This document shows positions 36,941 through 49,615 of a stretch of 64,000 nucleotides of DNA, one piece after another; the first letter of the stretch is position 1; each line of letters opens with the position of its first letter. Origin of the DNA: Ricinus communis (Eukaryota; Streptophyta; Magnoliopsida; Malpighiales; Euphorbiaceae); the NCBI RefSeq assembly GCF_019578655.1, contig NC_063262.1, forward strand, positions 20,405,582 through 20,469,581. Reading direction: 5' to 3'. The translations under genes were made by a program, and so were the position numbers. The notes beneath the pieces are model-generated. The model did not search any database. It was not told the DNA's origin and saw only the letters and a list, made by a program, of their open reading frames with translations.

Positions 36941-39900
36941 GTGTGGCGAGCAACGGAAAACCTAGGGCTGCGTGCCTCGCTGCCCTTCTTCTAGAATCAA
37001 TGGAAAAAATATATTAACACTGGTTACTGGCTCAACTTGAGAAGGTGAGAATAGTCCCCGGGAGAACATGGAAAGTAGGCTTTGATTCCCTGCGGTTACG
37101 TATTCTGTTTCAATTGTGGGCTCGACGAATTGGGACTTTCCACGTTCGTGTAACGGATTCCGTATTTTAGGTATGCGGGTGGATGCGATGGGGGCTTCTA
37201 CAGGGGATTATTGGGCTTATATTTGGAAGTTTCGCAAGTGGCATCTTGTTATTCTCTCTATCTCCTTTAAATCTGGGTGGGGATACAAGTTCACTGCTTT
37301 CGACGCTTGTTTAAGGCTTGGTGATGTAACCAATAGTCTGAGGACACGTTATCGCGATTTTGGGTTGGGGTTTCTGATTGGTTTTTGTCGATGGGTTAAT
37401 GGGAAACGCGATGTTTCGAAGGGGTTTAAAGACAGGCGACCTTTGGCAGCATTTGAAATGAAAAGAACAAATGGAACACTCTTCTTATTATTTTATTTTT
37501 TGCATTAAGTCCAATTTTCCTCACGTATTATTGAGGTTACATCATTTATACTTATATATCAAATTCACTTTTCTATCTTCCGAAATATAACAAAAATAAT
37601 TTTATTTTATTTCTATAAAATCTAATATTTTTAGAGTTCGACTAATTCCACAGATTCTAAATTATATAATATTTTATCATTTTAAATATAGTAATTATGT
37701 TAAAATAGACAGTAAAATATAAAATATATATTTATTAATCTTATTTATTTATTATTTTAAGTACATATTCTTAATAATTAATTCAGCAGATTAATAAAAT
37801 TATTTATATTATTAGATACCAACTAATTTTTTTATAGGAAAAGGTATAAAATATGTAGAAAACGATTATATCTCTTTTTATATTTATCTATATTAATTTT
37901 TTATTTTTTTAATTTGTAAAAGAATTCAATTTTAATAATAAATTTTAAAACTTTATTTTGGATGTTAATAATTATTAGTTTTAATATTTTATTTAAAACT
38001 TTATTTTTAATTTTATTAATTACTTTATTTTATATTTAATCTTATTAGTTATTAATTTTGATATTTAATTTATAATATATAATAATCAAATATACTAAAA
38101 TTTCTATAATATTTAATATATCAAAATTAAAATATTCAATTATATATTTAATATTTATATAAAATAAGTGGATAGTATGTCAGATCAGTATTAAATATGT
38201 GGTAAAATGTAATAAATTTATTAAAATATTTAATCTTATTAATAGAATAAATTTTTTATATTTTTGCCACTCTCCACGCAAGAAGCATCACGATGTTGGA
38301 GCTCTGTTGGGGATATTTCAGTAAAATACGTGAGGGGGTTTACAAAATAAAATTGGGTCGTAAAGGGGGTGAACAGCAAGAACAGGATGAGAAATAAGAA
38401 TAGGAGTTGTCTTGGACCACCAAATAAGAAATCTTAATGTAGGGCATAGGAAAAAGTGAAAATTCTCGGGCTTTCTGAGTTGGAATGTGGTATGGTTGGA
38501 GTTGGCCATTTGGAACTTTCCACTATTTTATAACCAAAATGAATTTGTGAGAAAGTGGGACCTTCCTGGGCTGAGGTTCAATGAATAAATCGGTATCCCT
38601 TACATAATAACTACAGGTTCCTCTATTTTTTACTTCCTTTACTTTTATCTTTTAATCCTTTTACATCTTATTTTTATCTTAATTTAATTACCTCACTTTT
38701 TTTTACTCATCTGATGCTTGTCGGATAACCGAAGTAATTGTCCATTTATATTCAATATAAAAATAAAAATTCAATTGATGTAAAAAAAAATTCAAATTTA
38801 AATTTTGAAAAATAAAGGTGGGTAACATCTATGATTTACCCAAGCATTAATTATTTATTTTTATCTCCACATAAAATTTTAACAAAACTAGTAAAGCAAT
38901 AATGAATTCAAGCTATCTATTGTTTGATTTTTAATATATTCAATGTTTGAATTTTAAAATAATTTTCTTAGTTTTGTCATACAATAGCACATTTTTTGAT
39001 ATGAGCATATGAAATACATTAGAAAGTTATCCAAATAAAAATGAATGGATATAGACTTTAGAGTAAACATTTTGATCATACATCCTAAGTTTGTGATTCA
39101 TAAACATTTTCATCATACACTATGAGTTTGTGATCCATCACTTTGATTATTTTGTTGCTTGGTATACACAGTAATTATATTGATTGAAATTAATTAAATA
39201 ATTTATTTTATTTGAAAAGTAAAATAAAAATAACAAAGTTGAAAGAGATATTTTAGTATTATAAAATATATTGACAAACTAATATGAAATTCATTTAGAA
39301 GTTGTATCTATTTTCTTAGAATTTAGTTTAACTACAACTAATCTTACATAAATTTGATTATGTAGAATTATAATTTAATTTTTACATCATTTAAAGCATA
39401 TAAATTTTAGATTTGCAAATAAATTCTATAAATTCTATGAATTTCAACCATACATAATGTACATCTTTAATTTTTGAGTTGTTCATTGCTCACGCAGTTA
39501 TGTTAATTAGTGTGAATAGTAATTATGATCACACTAAATGTCTATCTGTATTGTACGGTTTCTGTTATTATTTTGATTATAAATAATAATAATAATAATA
39601 ATGAATTAGTTTATGAAAATTTAAAATAAGATATTTAATATTTTATAATTATTTATAAGATTTTAAAAATAATAATAATTTAAAATATTCTTAAATATCT
39701 TTCTTTATAAAATTTATAAACTCAATAAATATAAAAAATATTTTAAAATATTTATTAATTATATATAATACTTCAAATATTATTGAGAAATACTTTTTTT
39801 ATAGAAAAAATAGAAATTATTGTATAATTAGGGTACTTTCATAGTACCAGTACTATGTTTTCTAGTTTTATCAGCAAGTATTGCTATAATCTTTTATTAT

Positions 39901-39953
39901 CAGTCTAGTTGAAGTTTCTGTATGTCAAGTTTTAGTCCCCTAAACCTAAGTAT
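36941..39953. other. Aconitase upstream region and AT-rich spacer; no gene recognised
   Basis: 36941-37520 is moderately GC-rich and includes a 130-codon plus-strand frame at 37116-37508 without motifs. 37520-38260 and 38600-39950 are extremely AT-rich. 38270-38600 is a short GC-richer island of unknown nature. Confidence 0.4.
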
Positions 39954-42900
39954 TTGTTTAACAGCCCTAAACCCACAACGCCTGTTCTAGAAGTCAAAAC
40001 TCATTCTTATAATGAACCACCATATAGTAAATGTCTGCTTATTGGTAAAGTCATCTATCACCGGTCCTTTAGTCTTGGAACACTTAGAGAAGTCTATAAC
40101 GCAACATGGAAGATTACTGGAACCTTTAAAGTAAAGAAAATAGTAGGAAGAATATTTATGTTTAAGTAAACATGTGAAGCTGATATGAAGAAATTCATGG
40201 AAGGTCGACCTTGATGTCTATAAAACTAACTAATTAGCATTAAGGAATGTCCTTTTGATCTCACTCTTCATGAAGTGAACTTCTCTCACACACCATTTTG
40301 GCCACAAGCATAAGGATTGTCCCTAAATCAATTAACAAAGACTATACCAATGCAATTGGCAATTTGTTCGAACTTCATTAAACTATGATATCAAATAGGT
40401 TCCAGTGTTGGGGCTACATCAATTTCTTCGTTTGAAAGTTGATTTAGATATGAGAAAGCCATTGTTGATGGGCTTTACCAATAAGAGACCAAGAAACTTC
40501 GCTTGACGGTAGGATTAGATTTTTTGTTAAGATTCTATAAATAAAGAGTATGGGAATATGAGGTTGGTTAATGTTCAAGAGCTACACTTTTATACTATAT
40601 TAAACCAATAAAGAACAAAGAAGAAGGTTCAAGTTTAGGTACTATAGAAGGACCAACTCAACTCCACGGAAAGGGATGTTAATTCTAGATAACGAATGTG
40701 TATATGAAGAAGAAGAAGAAGAGAGTGAGATTAATGTGCTGGAGAAAGGAAAAGAAAAAGAAGTAATAATGCGTGGCAGTGCTAAAGTGACAGAAAAGGC
40801 AGCGATAAAACTACCGAATCCTAGATTGCATTTAATGAAGTTGTTAATGCCAAATCAGCTTATCAAGAACCTGATTTTCAGTACACTTGTAACTACCCTG
40901 GCTTCGTCTCATAGTGTAGTGTAGTTCAATTCTACTACCACAATACCTCTTTAACGTTATATGTTGGACTTCTTAGCTGGTACAAATTTGGTCCAAAACC
41001 AACATTCATAGGCCTCTATGAACAACTCTTTTTCTCACCTAAGCGTATATAATTCTTTGATAAAAAAAATCCATAACCATATACTTTTGAGGATGTTAAC
41101 CTCACCAAGCCCACGCCAAAAGTTGAACCCTTCTACCACCGAAGAAGCCAAGACATCACTAGTTCATATTGAGCCTATTTATTACTCCTTGAATTATAAA
41201 CCCAACTCATAAGTGAATCTTGACCTAACAAGGCCTATAACCTTAACCCAATAATTTTAAGCAATTTATGACGATTTGGTATGGGACTTTGACAATTGTT
41301 ATGAAACTTTGAATTTAAGTTTTGTACATGGCCAATTTGTGCAAGTTATCTCTGACTAAGGAATTAAGATTAGAAATGTAACACATCCTTTGCATGCAAA
41401 AAAACATATTAGTTCTTCGTTGTTCATTATTGAAGAATGAAACCAATCAATAGAAGATGGTACAAGGACACTACCTAGCTTGGCCTCAGGAGATAAGGCT
41501 AAATAGTGGAAAATGAAACCTAAGGGAGGGTTAAAGTGGAAGATCAAACTAGTGCAGCTTCAATGGGTAAAGATATAATTAGGAGACGAGACAAGGAAAA
41601 GGAAATGAATACTAATGAAAAGGGTTTAGGGAAGTGCATGGGTATGAAACAACTCTAACATGAGTTGAATCAAGATATTCAAGTGAAGCACGACATTAAA
41701 GCAATTCTAGAGGTGGAAGCAACCAGCCTGTGGCACTAAGGGGACAAATGAATATATTAATTTGCAATAGTCAAGGGTTGGAGAACCCATTGACCATTCA
41801 TCACTTGAAACAGTTGCATAGAGCCCATTTTCCTTGGACCTTTTATATCTTAGGGAAACAAAAGTTCAAGGTCATTTTGTAACTAATATTTTGCGTAAAT
41901 ATTTTGTAAATATTTACATAGTTAAACACCCTATAGGTAGTGCAGGGGATTTAGCCATAGCATGAGGGAGTTCGTATAGTGCAACAATTCAATAATTTTT
42001 TCCTTTTATGTTTGCTGTGAAATTAAAAATGTTACTAGCTACTCTTAGGATTTTCTGTTTTGTCATTTACATATTACATCATTTACTAGGTTTCTCCAAT
42101 TTGATAATCTCTTGAGCTTATGGAGCCATTTTCTAAATTCCTTAGTGTTGAGTGTTAACTTTAATGCTATATTGCATGCCTTTGATAAAATGGATGGATC
42201 TTTGCCATCAATGGGTGATATTACTAGGTTTCAAGAATTTACAAGTAAAATAGTTTTTCAAGAAGTGGGATATATTAGTCTAAAATTTACTTAGAATAAT
42301 CACCGGCTAGGGCAAAACAATATTCAAGAACGACTCGACTAGGTATTTTGCTTTTGTGGATTGGTTATATGATTTTTAAATGTTATGGTCAGTCACTTGG
42401 AGAATACTGGTTTGAATCATTAGCCTATTCTCCTCAGATTATTATGAGTTTTTCAATACTACAAAGCTAAATTTGTTTATAATAAAAGATGGAGTCGAAA
42501 TAGTCATAGAAAAAGCTTAGTCAGTAATGTGTAGAGGGTCGCCAATATAACGGGTGACAACAAAATTGAAATAATGTAAGTATGCTTTGATGGCATGGAA
42601 ATGAATATAAGGATGCAACTTTGAAATATTAACACAATAGCTGACCTCTCATATTCAATAGTGTAAATTGAATCCTTCCTCCACAGACTAGGATGAAGTT
42701 AGGATGTTGGAACATGATTTATCTAAAGTGATATCTCAAGAGGAGCTTTATTAGGCATAAAAAATCTAGATCGTAAATGAGACTAAAATACCAAGTTTTT
42801 TCATGCAAAGACCATGTAATGTTGTCACCATAATTGTATCTTAGGGTTGTATGATTCAGAAGGTCAATGCTATACGTTATCAGAAGGAATTAGTGCAATC

Positions 42901-43450
42901 ATTTTATAGTACTTCTAAAATATCTGAACTAGTACAATGTCTCACAAATTTCAGTATGTGATTCATAAAATGATAAGAAAGCATACATAGGAAATGAATT
43001 AGTTGCTAACAAGGTTGGTCATGAAAGTAAAAATCAAGGCAACAACTTTTGACATTCATCCTTCTATAGCTCTAAGCATGGATGGGTTTTTTTTTCAGAA
43101 ATATTGGTCAGTGATTGGGACTAACGTGTGTACAACAATCATAAACTTATTGAGTTGTGGCGGAGGTTACGAAATATTAATCATATGATTATATATGTCA
43201 TTCTCAATGTGTAACAACCTCAGCACATGCGTCCCATGTGGTTTATTAGTCTTTATACGGTGCTATATAAAATTATTGCCAAGATTTTGACTAAAAAATT
43301 CCAACATGTGATTTAGTAAATCATTGGGCCCACCATAATGCTTTTACTAAAGGTTGATGGATAATTGATAATATCTTATTAAGGCATGAAGTCCTGCATT
43401 ATCTTAAGGCAAAGCGGAAAGGTAGGAAAATGAAATTGGCATAAAAGATA
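39954..43450 (+). mobile_element. Decayed L1-type LINE (ORF1, endonuclease and part of RT)
   Basis: Plus-strand remnant with stops throughout. The ORF1-like part is at 40000-40600: MEGRP near 40200, then KECPFDLTLHEVNFSHTPFW and NQLTKT, and FLRLKVDLDMRKPLLMGFT near 40420-40490. These are the DUF4283 blocks found in plant LINE gag-like proteins. An endonuclease start is near 41750-41870 (MNILICNSQGLENPLTIHHL). The RT entry block is near 43020-43130 (FFFQKYWSVIGTNVC) and a further RT block near 43255-43310 (LYTVLYKIIAKILTKKFQHV), followed by RT text to about 43430. The catalytic RT region and the 3' tail are absent, so the element is internally deleted or interrupted. No target duplication could be identified. 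Confidence 0.8.
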
Positions 43451-45957
43451 CGCATAAGAGATAGAGAAACATACATGGTAAAGAGAAGCATACTATTATC
43501 AATAAAAATCGAGACTTAGATTTCCATAATGTCCAATAATAAGGCTTTTTAACTAGCTAATGGTTAAAGCGATGAAAAAGATAATTGAGGTATAAAAGTG
43601 CTTTAGGAAACAGTCAGAAATAGAGAGATGTGTCAAAAAGAGCCTATTAGGCCAAACCTTGGGCTTGCACTGGGACTAGTTTAAGGGGAGTGAGGCGGAA
43701 GTTTTAGGTGCGTACCCAAATGTCTCTAGCGACTACGACACTGTAAGACTTTGCAACCTAAAAGGAACACGTTAACTATCATAAAGACTAGCGCGGAGAT
43801 AGAGTCCCCACTCGGGTAATTCTCTAGTACACTTTTGGAGTTTTCTCCCATCATTTTCTTGATTACTTGTCTGTTTGTTTGAATTTTTTGCCCCTTTGTT
43901 TTGTTCATTTTGTTTCCTAGTAAGGGTAGAGTGAATTTATTTGAACTCTAATTTTATTTATTATTATTTATTCATCTTTTGCGTTTTCATATTGTTCTTT
44001 ATAGGAATATAGAAGAACTAAAGAAATGATTAAGAATATATTACAATTTACAAAAGTAATAATTGTTTGGTAAACTTAGTGATGTAAAGTTACATCATAA
44101 TGATCATGGTTATTAAGTGGCTATGTTAGTAGAAAATTGAGAATGATAGTGTAAGTGTTTAAAGATAGACATAATGATTATATCAATAATGATCATAATA
44201 GTAGTATAGGACAAATTTGATGGTAATCTTGTGGTAACCTTTTAACTTATAGATGCGTCTCACTGTGATGTTGTCACTTAATATATTAAGAGATATTTGA
44301 AACTAAGTATTAGATTGTTTAACAAAACAGTTTTGCACAATATATTCTACAGCATAAAACTATCAATATGCTTGAATCTCCCAAGGGCGGATCATCTTTT
44401 GGGTTTGAAATGAAACCAAGTATTAATGAATAGAAGAATTAAACTTGATAAGACATAACCCAACAACTTAAGATATCTTTCTAAATCAATAATTTAAAAA
44501 TCTATATAATAAATTCAACTGGAAAAAAATTTATATTATAATATAAGTTTAAGAAAATATAGACAATCTTATGTATGAAATAATTGAATATAAAGGAAGA
44601 AACTTTATAAGAAATCAATAAAAAAAATATTGAAACCATAACTTAAAGGTGATAATGATTGAGCTTTTCTGTGAATAAAACTAAGGGAGAAAAATCACAT
44701 ACTTATGTAAATAATATGAGATTAATATCAAACTTCACAATCTATTTAACTTAGGGATTCATAATCCTTAAGATTAGACTTAGTCACAGGCTTAGTTAAG
44801 CCATAAATTTGTGTTAAACTTTATTTAGCACAATCATTCTAATCCATAGTATTATTAATATTTTTTATAGTCCCATATTTGGTAGGATAATTTAATCAAT
44901 GAGATAAATTATTAAAGTAATTATACTACTGAAACACTCTTTGCTACACTATTAAATTATATTTTTCTAAATTTTTCTTTTTATTTTTCTCAAAAATTCT
45001 TTACATCATATAATTTGTATGGATTTTTGTGTGTGTTAAACACTAATTTTTCTCTGAAGTATTATATTTTTTCTAATATTATTTTTTATGTTAATTATTA
45101 TTACATGTTTTATTAATTATTTTTCCGGTATTACTTTTTTATGTTAATTATTATTGCATTTTTTTTGGAGAAATTTTAGTGATTATTTTTATTGAAACTT
45201 ATAAATAATCATAATTTAAATTTGTTTTGCAAATAAAATAGACAAACATTATTACAAACTATTTTAAGGAAACTTATAATATAAGTGCAAGAAACAAATT
45301 TCAAATTAACCATTATGGCCATTTTAGTAGTAAAAGATTTCATATAAATTTGGATAAAAAAATTAATTTAATTTAGCCTTTTAACTAAAAAGCAAAAACA
45401 AAAAAAACATATAAGAAAGTGGAGTTTATAAAACTATTCTGAATAAATAAAGTAAAAAAGTAAGGTTATTTTATGAATTATAATTTATACTTATAAAATT
45501 AATAATTCCATCGGAGATGATTTACTAAAGACATACAGAGACTTGGTTTTAAATAAGACTGATCTTATAAGTTAGCTAAGCTTTTGAGATTATTAAGTCA
45601 AATTTATGTACCAAATATAATGTTATTATTAATATATTATAGTTTAGTTAAGTAATTCTATAAACTAAACGGATTGTAAAACAGTGAAAGTGCTATAAAA
45701 AGAAAAAAAATACTAATTTACACTTGTATATTGAAAGATAGAGATATAAAAAGAAATATAATAGGTAAAGATAAAATAATTTCAAGTATAATATTGTCAA
45801 AGACTATAATGTTGAAATCCAAGAAGGAAAATATGATGCGGCTGCTTAGTCTACTTTGTTTGTGAAAGTGGCGTATTTTTGTTTGTTACTACAATTGCTA
45901 CTAATTTTATTTTTCTATTATTGTGTACTATTAGCTATTATTTACTATAGCTAGGGG
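43451..45957. other. AT-rich intergenic region with a small GC-richer island
   Basis: 43620-43930 is GC-richer (CCTTGGGCTTGCACTGGGAC, GCGTACCCAAATGTCTCTAG) and stands out from its surroundings but matches nothing I recognise. 43950-45950 is AT-rich without genes. Confidence 0.4.
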
Positions 45958-46378
45958 TACTTATAGTTCGGTTAACCGAACCATTAACTAAAAATTAAGA
46001 CTAAATTGTTTATTTTGGTCTTTTTATTTTTAAAATTGAAATCGAATTACCGATTCATTCGAACTGGTTAATCTCATTTCATGGTTTTTAATCTTCACAA
46101 TTATTCAACAAATATTTTCATAAAAATATTAAGTAGAAACAATAGTTTCAGTTTAAATAAATATAATTAGAAGTTACAACACAAGTTATAGACCCAACAT
46201 TAAAAGTACATAGATTCTAAATATTTGAATATAAATTTACTGAAAAAATATCTCATGAATACCCATTAAGAAAATTCAAATTTAAAGACAAAGGAAGTAG
46301 CTCTTAGTCATCAATATTGATGAGAGAAGAAAATAAGAGTATTTTAGATATATTTATAATAAATATAAAAGATATAAT

Positions 46379-46388
46379 ACTTTTAGTT
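46379..46388. repeat. Target-site duplication ACTTTTAGTT, left copy
   Basis: The same ten bases follow the right terminal inverted repeat at 47458-47467, and again after the duplicated right end at 48023-48032. A 9-11 bp duplication is typical of Mutator-like elements. Confidence 0.8.
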
Positions 46389-47457
46389 GGGTTAAATACC
46401 CCGCTGGTACCAAACCTTAGCCACTTATATTTATTTGGTACTAAACTTTCAATTTGTTTCTTTTTGGTACCCCTCATATTATTTATGTTACTTCTGCTGG
46501 TACCAATGAGGATTCTGACAGTTATTTGATGATGTGGCTGCCGGATTTACAAAATACCATAGACCTGTTGCTGCATCTGACTCCTTTAGTTTGTCCTAGT
46601 CAGCAAATAAATAACCCTAATCTCTTAAAACAAAATCAAATCTCTTCTTCATCTCTGTAGGCAACCGTTGTTTACTGCTCTTCTCCATCTCTATTTTAAT
46701 CAATCGCAGTAGCAACCGCTCATCATCGTCCTCATCCTTATCAGCTGGAAGCAACAATAAGCATTCCAACGACCTCCTTCATACAAGGCCGACGAGTAGG
46801 GGACTTCTGCAAACAAAGAAGAGCAACAATAATGCATAACAGAGCTTGATTTTGATCCAAACATTGTACAGACTGATTAACCAAATCAATAAGCTTTCTT
46901 GCACGGGCAAGATGACAAGCCCAGTGTATAAGATTGGCATGCTGAAATTCGGACATTGGAGAACTAGTAACCTGAAGTGGACGCCTACCAGCAATAAGAA
47001 CTAACAAAAGAACTCCAAAACTATAAACATCAGACTTATCTAATAAGAGACCACCGCCTCCATACTCAGGAGCAACATAACAAACGGTTCCTCTCATAAT
47101 TGGAGTACTACTAATTCCACTGGTCTGCTATTGTTTTTAATTCTGTGTTACAAGATATTTGTAGAGCTACACACAAATTTATTAAGATTTAAATTGAGTC
47201 GATGAGAAAAGCTGGGTAGGATTTGGATTTGGCAGCTAATTAAGTTCATGCTGATATTCAATAGGGTTATTTATTTGCTGATTAGGATAAAACAAAGAAG
47301 TCAGCAACACATATGCAACAGGTCTGTGGTATTTTGTAAATCCGGTATCCACATCAGTACAGAAATAATAGGAGGGGTACCAAAAAGAAACAAATTAAAG
47401 GTTTGGTACCAAATAGATATAAGTAACAAGGTTTGGTGCTAGTGGGGCATTTAACCC
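46389..47457. mobile_element. Mutator-like non-autonomous element carrying a kinase fragment (Pack-MULE type)
   Basis: 1069 bp. The left end GGGTTAAATACCCC and right end GGGGCATTTAACCC are inverted repeats that continue inward for roughly 230 bp. On the left it reads on through TGGTACCAAACCTTAG, TTTGTTTCTTTTTGGTACCC and CCGGATTTACAAAATACCA. The right end, read in reverse, gives the same series with scattered differences. The flanks are identical 10-mers (ACTTTTAGTT). Long TIRs, a 10-bp duplication and a cargo of host coding sequence are the Pack-MULE pattern. No transposase is present. Confidence 0.75.
46741..47097 (-). pseudogene. Receptor-like kinase C-terminal fragment captured in the MULE-like element
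   Basis: Open for 118 residues on the minus strand. It contains GTVCYVAPEYGG (kinase subdomain VIII, APE), DKSDVYSFGVLLLVLIAGRR (subdomain IX) and LCLQKSPTRRPCMKEVVGML (subdomain XI Arg), so it is the last third of a Ser/Thr receptor-like kinase. The family is close to plant RLKs with the GRRPLQVTSSPMSEFQ signature. The N-lobe, the HRD catalytic loop and the DFG motif are absent, so it cannot be an active kinase. The frame starts at an internal Met and ends at a stop (46741-46743) where a normal protein would continue. It lies between the two inverted repeats, which supports capture rather than a local gene. Confidence 0.85.
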
Positions 47458-48178
47458 ACTTTTAGTTAGTTAATCGAAAATTGTGGTTTTTTATTTTAAA
47501 AATCAAAACTGAACCAAAAACTAAAATTATAAACAAATTGAAATCTAAATCTAAACCATTGATTAGATTATCCCATAATTTTAATTTGATTTAATCGATT
47601 TCGAATTAGATATTCCTCTCATAATTGGAGTACTACTAATTCCACTGGTCTGCTATTGTTTTTAATTCTGTGTTAAAAGATATTTGTAGAGCTACATACA
47701 AATTTATTAAGATTTTAATTGAGTCGATGAGAAAAGCTGGGTAGGATTTGGATTTGGCAGCTAATTCAGTTCATGCTGATATTCAATAGGGTTATTTATT
47801 TGTTGATTAGGATAAAACAAAGAAGTCAGCAACACATATGGCAACAGGTCTGTGGTATTTTATAAATCCGGTATCCACATCAGCAAATAACTGCCGGATT
47901 CCTCATTGGAACCGGCAAAAGTAACAGAAATAGTAGGAGGGGTACCAAAAAGAAACAAATTAAAGGTTTGGTACCAAATGGATATAAGTAGCAAGGTTTG
48001 GTACTAGTAGGGCATTTAACCCACTTTTAGTTAGTTAATCGGAAATTGTGGTTTTTTATTTTAAAAATCAAAACTGAACCAAAAACTAAAATTATAAACA
48101 AATTGAAATCTAAATCTAAACCATTGATTAGATTATCCCATAATTTTAATTTGATTTAATCGATTTCGAATTAGATAT
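47088..48178. repeat. Direct tandem duplication of the MULE right half and its flank
   Basis: Copy 1 is 47088-47612 and copy 2 is 47613-48178, joined head to tail. Each begins TTCCTCTCATAATTGG or TCCTCTCATAATTGG (the last bases of the kinase fragment), runs through the right TIR and the ACTTTTAGTT duplication, and ends GAATTAGATAT in flanking DNA. Copy 1 lacks about 43 bp present in copy 2 near 47884-47927 (CTGCCGGATTCCTCATTGG region). That segment matches the left TIR in inverse, so copy 1 is the deleted one. Confidence 0.88.
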
Positions 48179-49615
48179 CAGTTTAAATGATTTTTTTGTT
48201 CAACTCTAATTGTAGCTACTCTTTTATCTATAATTTTTTCTACTCTTCTCAACTGTTCAATCACTATTAATATACGTAGTCATTGTGTGAAAATATTTTT
48301 TATATCTTTGATTTATTTACTTTGAGTATTTAACCATTTAATGGGATATGTTTTAATAATAATATGTTATTATCTTTTGAGTGTAATATTATAAATTTAG
48401 CAAATATAGAAAATTTATGGCTATATTATATACATTTTATTTTTAGAATATGTATGTATTAATTACTGATTTTATAAATAAATTGGTGATTGCAATTAAT
48501 AAAATGATAATTTCCATTAGTTTATATTACCTGTTTGAAAATTGCATATTTTTCATCATCATGTAATTTACATCTTAAGAAATTCAATTTCTTTATTTTT
48601 ATATTTTCTTTGTAGACATGGTAACTTATTACATATAGTTGTTTTTGTTAGTAATGGAGTACCAGAATCAGATGAGTGTGTAGCGCATCGAATTATTATA
48701 GGCATTGCAGTAATTGGGTGAGCTTTTCCTTTGTATATTTACATACAATCTATTAAGAGATATTCGTGCATCAATATTAAGTTTCAATTCCTCCAAAAAT
48801 CCATCATAATTCATAATTTTTGTGACTTATACATTTGCAATCATATTTCATTTTCTACCAAAGTTTATACATTATCTATATAAATAATCTATAAGCTTTT
48901 ATTTCATTTTTCTTAACAAGTAAAAATACAATTATTATTTACTATGAAGTTCTGCAACATATAGCACAAACACTCTTATTATCAATAAAATAAAATTATT
49001 AATCTATTTATAATTTGTACTATTGTCTATGGTAAAATACCATATCAATAATTTCAATAAAAAAAATACAAAAACTTATATTTTTTATTTTTTTATTAAT
49101 TTTTAATTTTTATTATGTTTTAATATCAAAAATACAGTTTTTAATTTTTTTAAAATACGATTTTAATTGTTTTTTAAATAATTAAAAAATAATTGAAAAA
49201 CAATTACACTATAAATTTAAAAAAAATTAAAAGATAATTTTTTTTAAAAAGATTTACATATATAAACACATATTTGATGTTGATTTTAGAATATTTTTTA
49301 AAAGTTTCCAATTTCAATACCGCTGTAAATCCAAGACTTAAAAACTTCGTATATCACATAAATTTGGAGAAATTTGTGCCATTATGTTGGGCTAAACCAA
49401 ATCGTTTTCCTGTTAAAGGAGAGAGGCGAGTAAAACACATTAAAAACGACATCGGTTCATATTTATCTCTGTAGTTGTCCTCTTCGTTCTTAAAGCGCTA
49501 AGCTAGTTATTCTTTGTCACTCGCGCACTGCGTAGCTGCCAAGCGAGAAGCTTAACGGCCTTGAAGACAGAAAAAATATTGGAACAGTAACCAAACACAC
49601 GAAAGGCAAACACAA
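48179..49615. other. AXR1 upstream region; AT-rich
   Basis: 48180-49300 is very AT-rich with no gene. The last 200 bp become GC-richer (around GCGCTAAGC and CGCGCACTGCG) just before the AXR1 start, consistent with a TATA-less housekeeping promoter. No TATA box is convincingly placed. Confidence 0.4.

Noticed and set aside
37116..37508. 130-codon plus-strand frame upstream of aconitase
   Set aside because: No recognisable domain, no promoter or splice context and no family resemblance. It could be a decayed gene, but nothing supports a call.
46741..47097. A functional receptor kinase gene
   Set aside because: It lacks the N-lobe, catalytic loop and DFG motif, starts at an internal Met and lies between transposon TIRs; it is called as a captured fragment.
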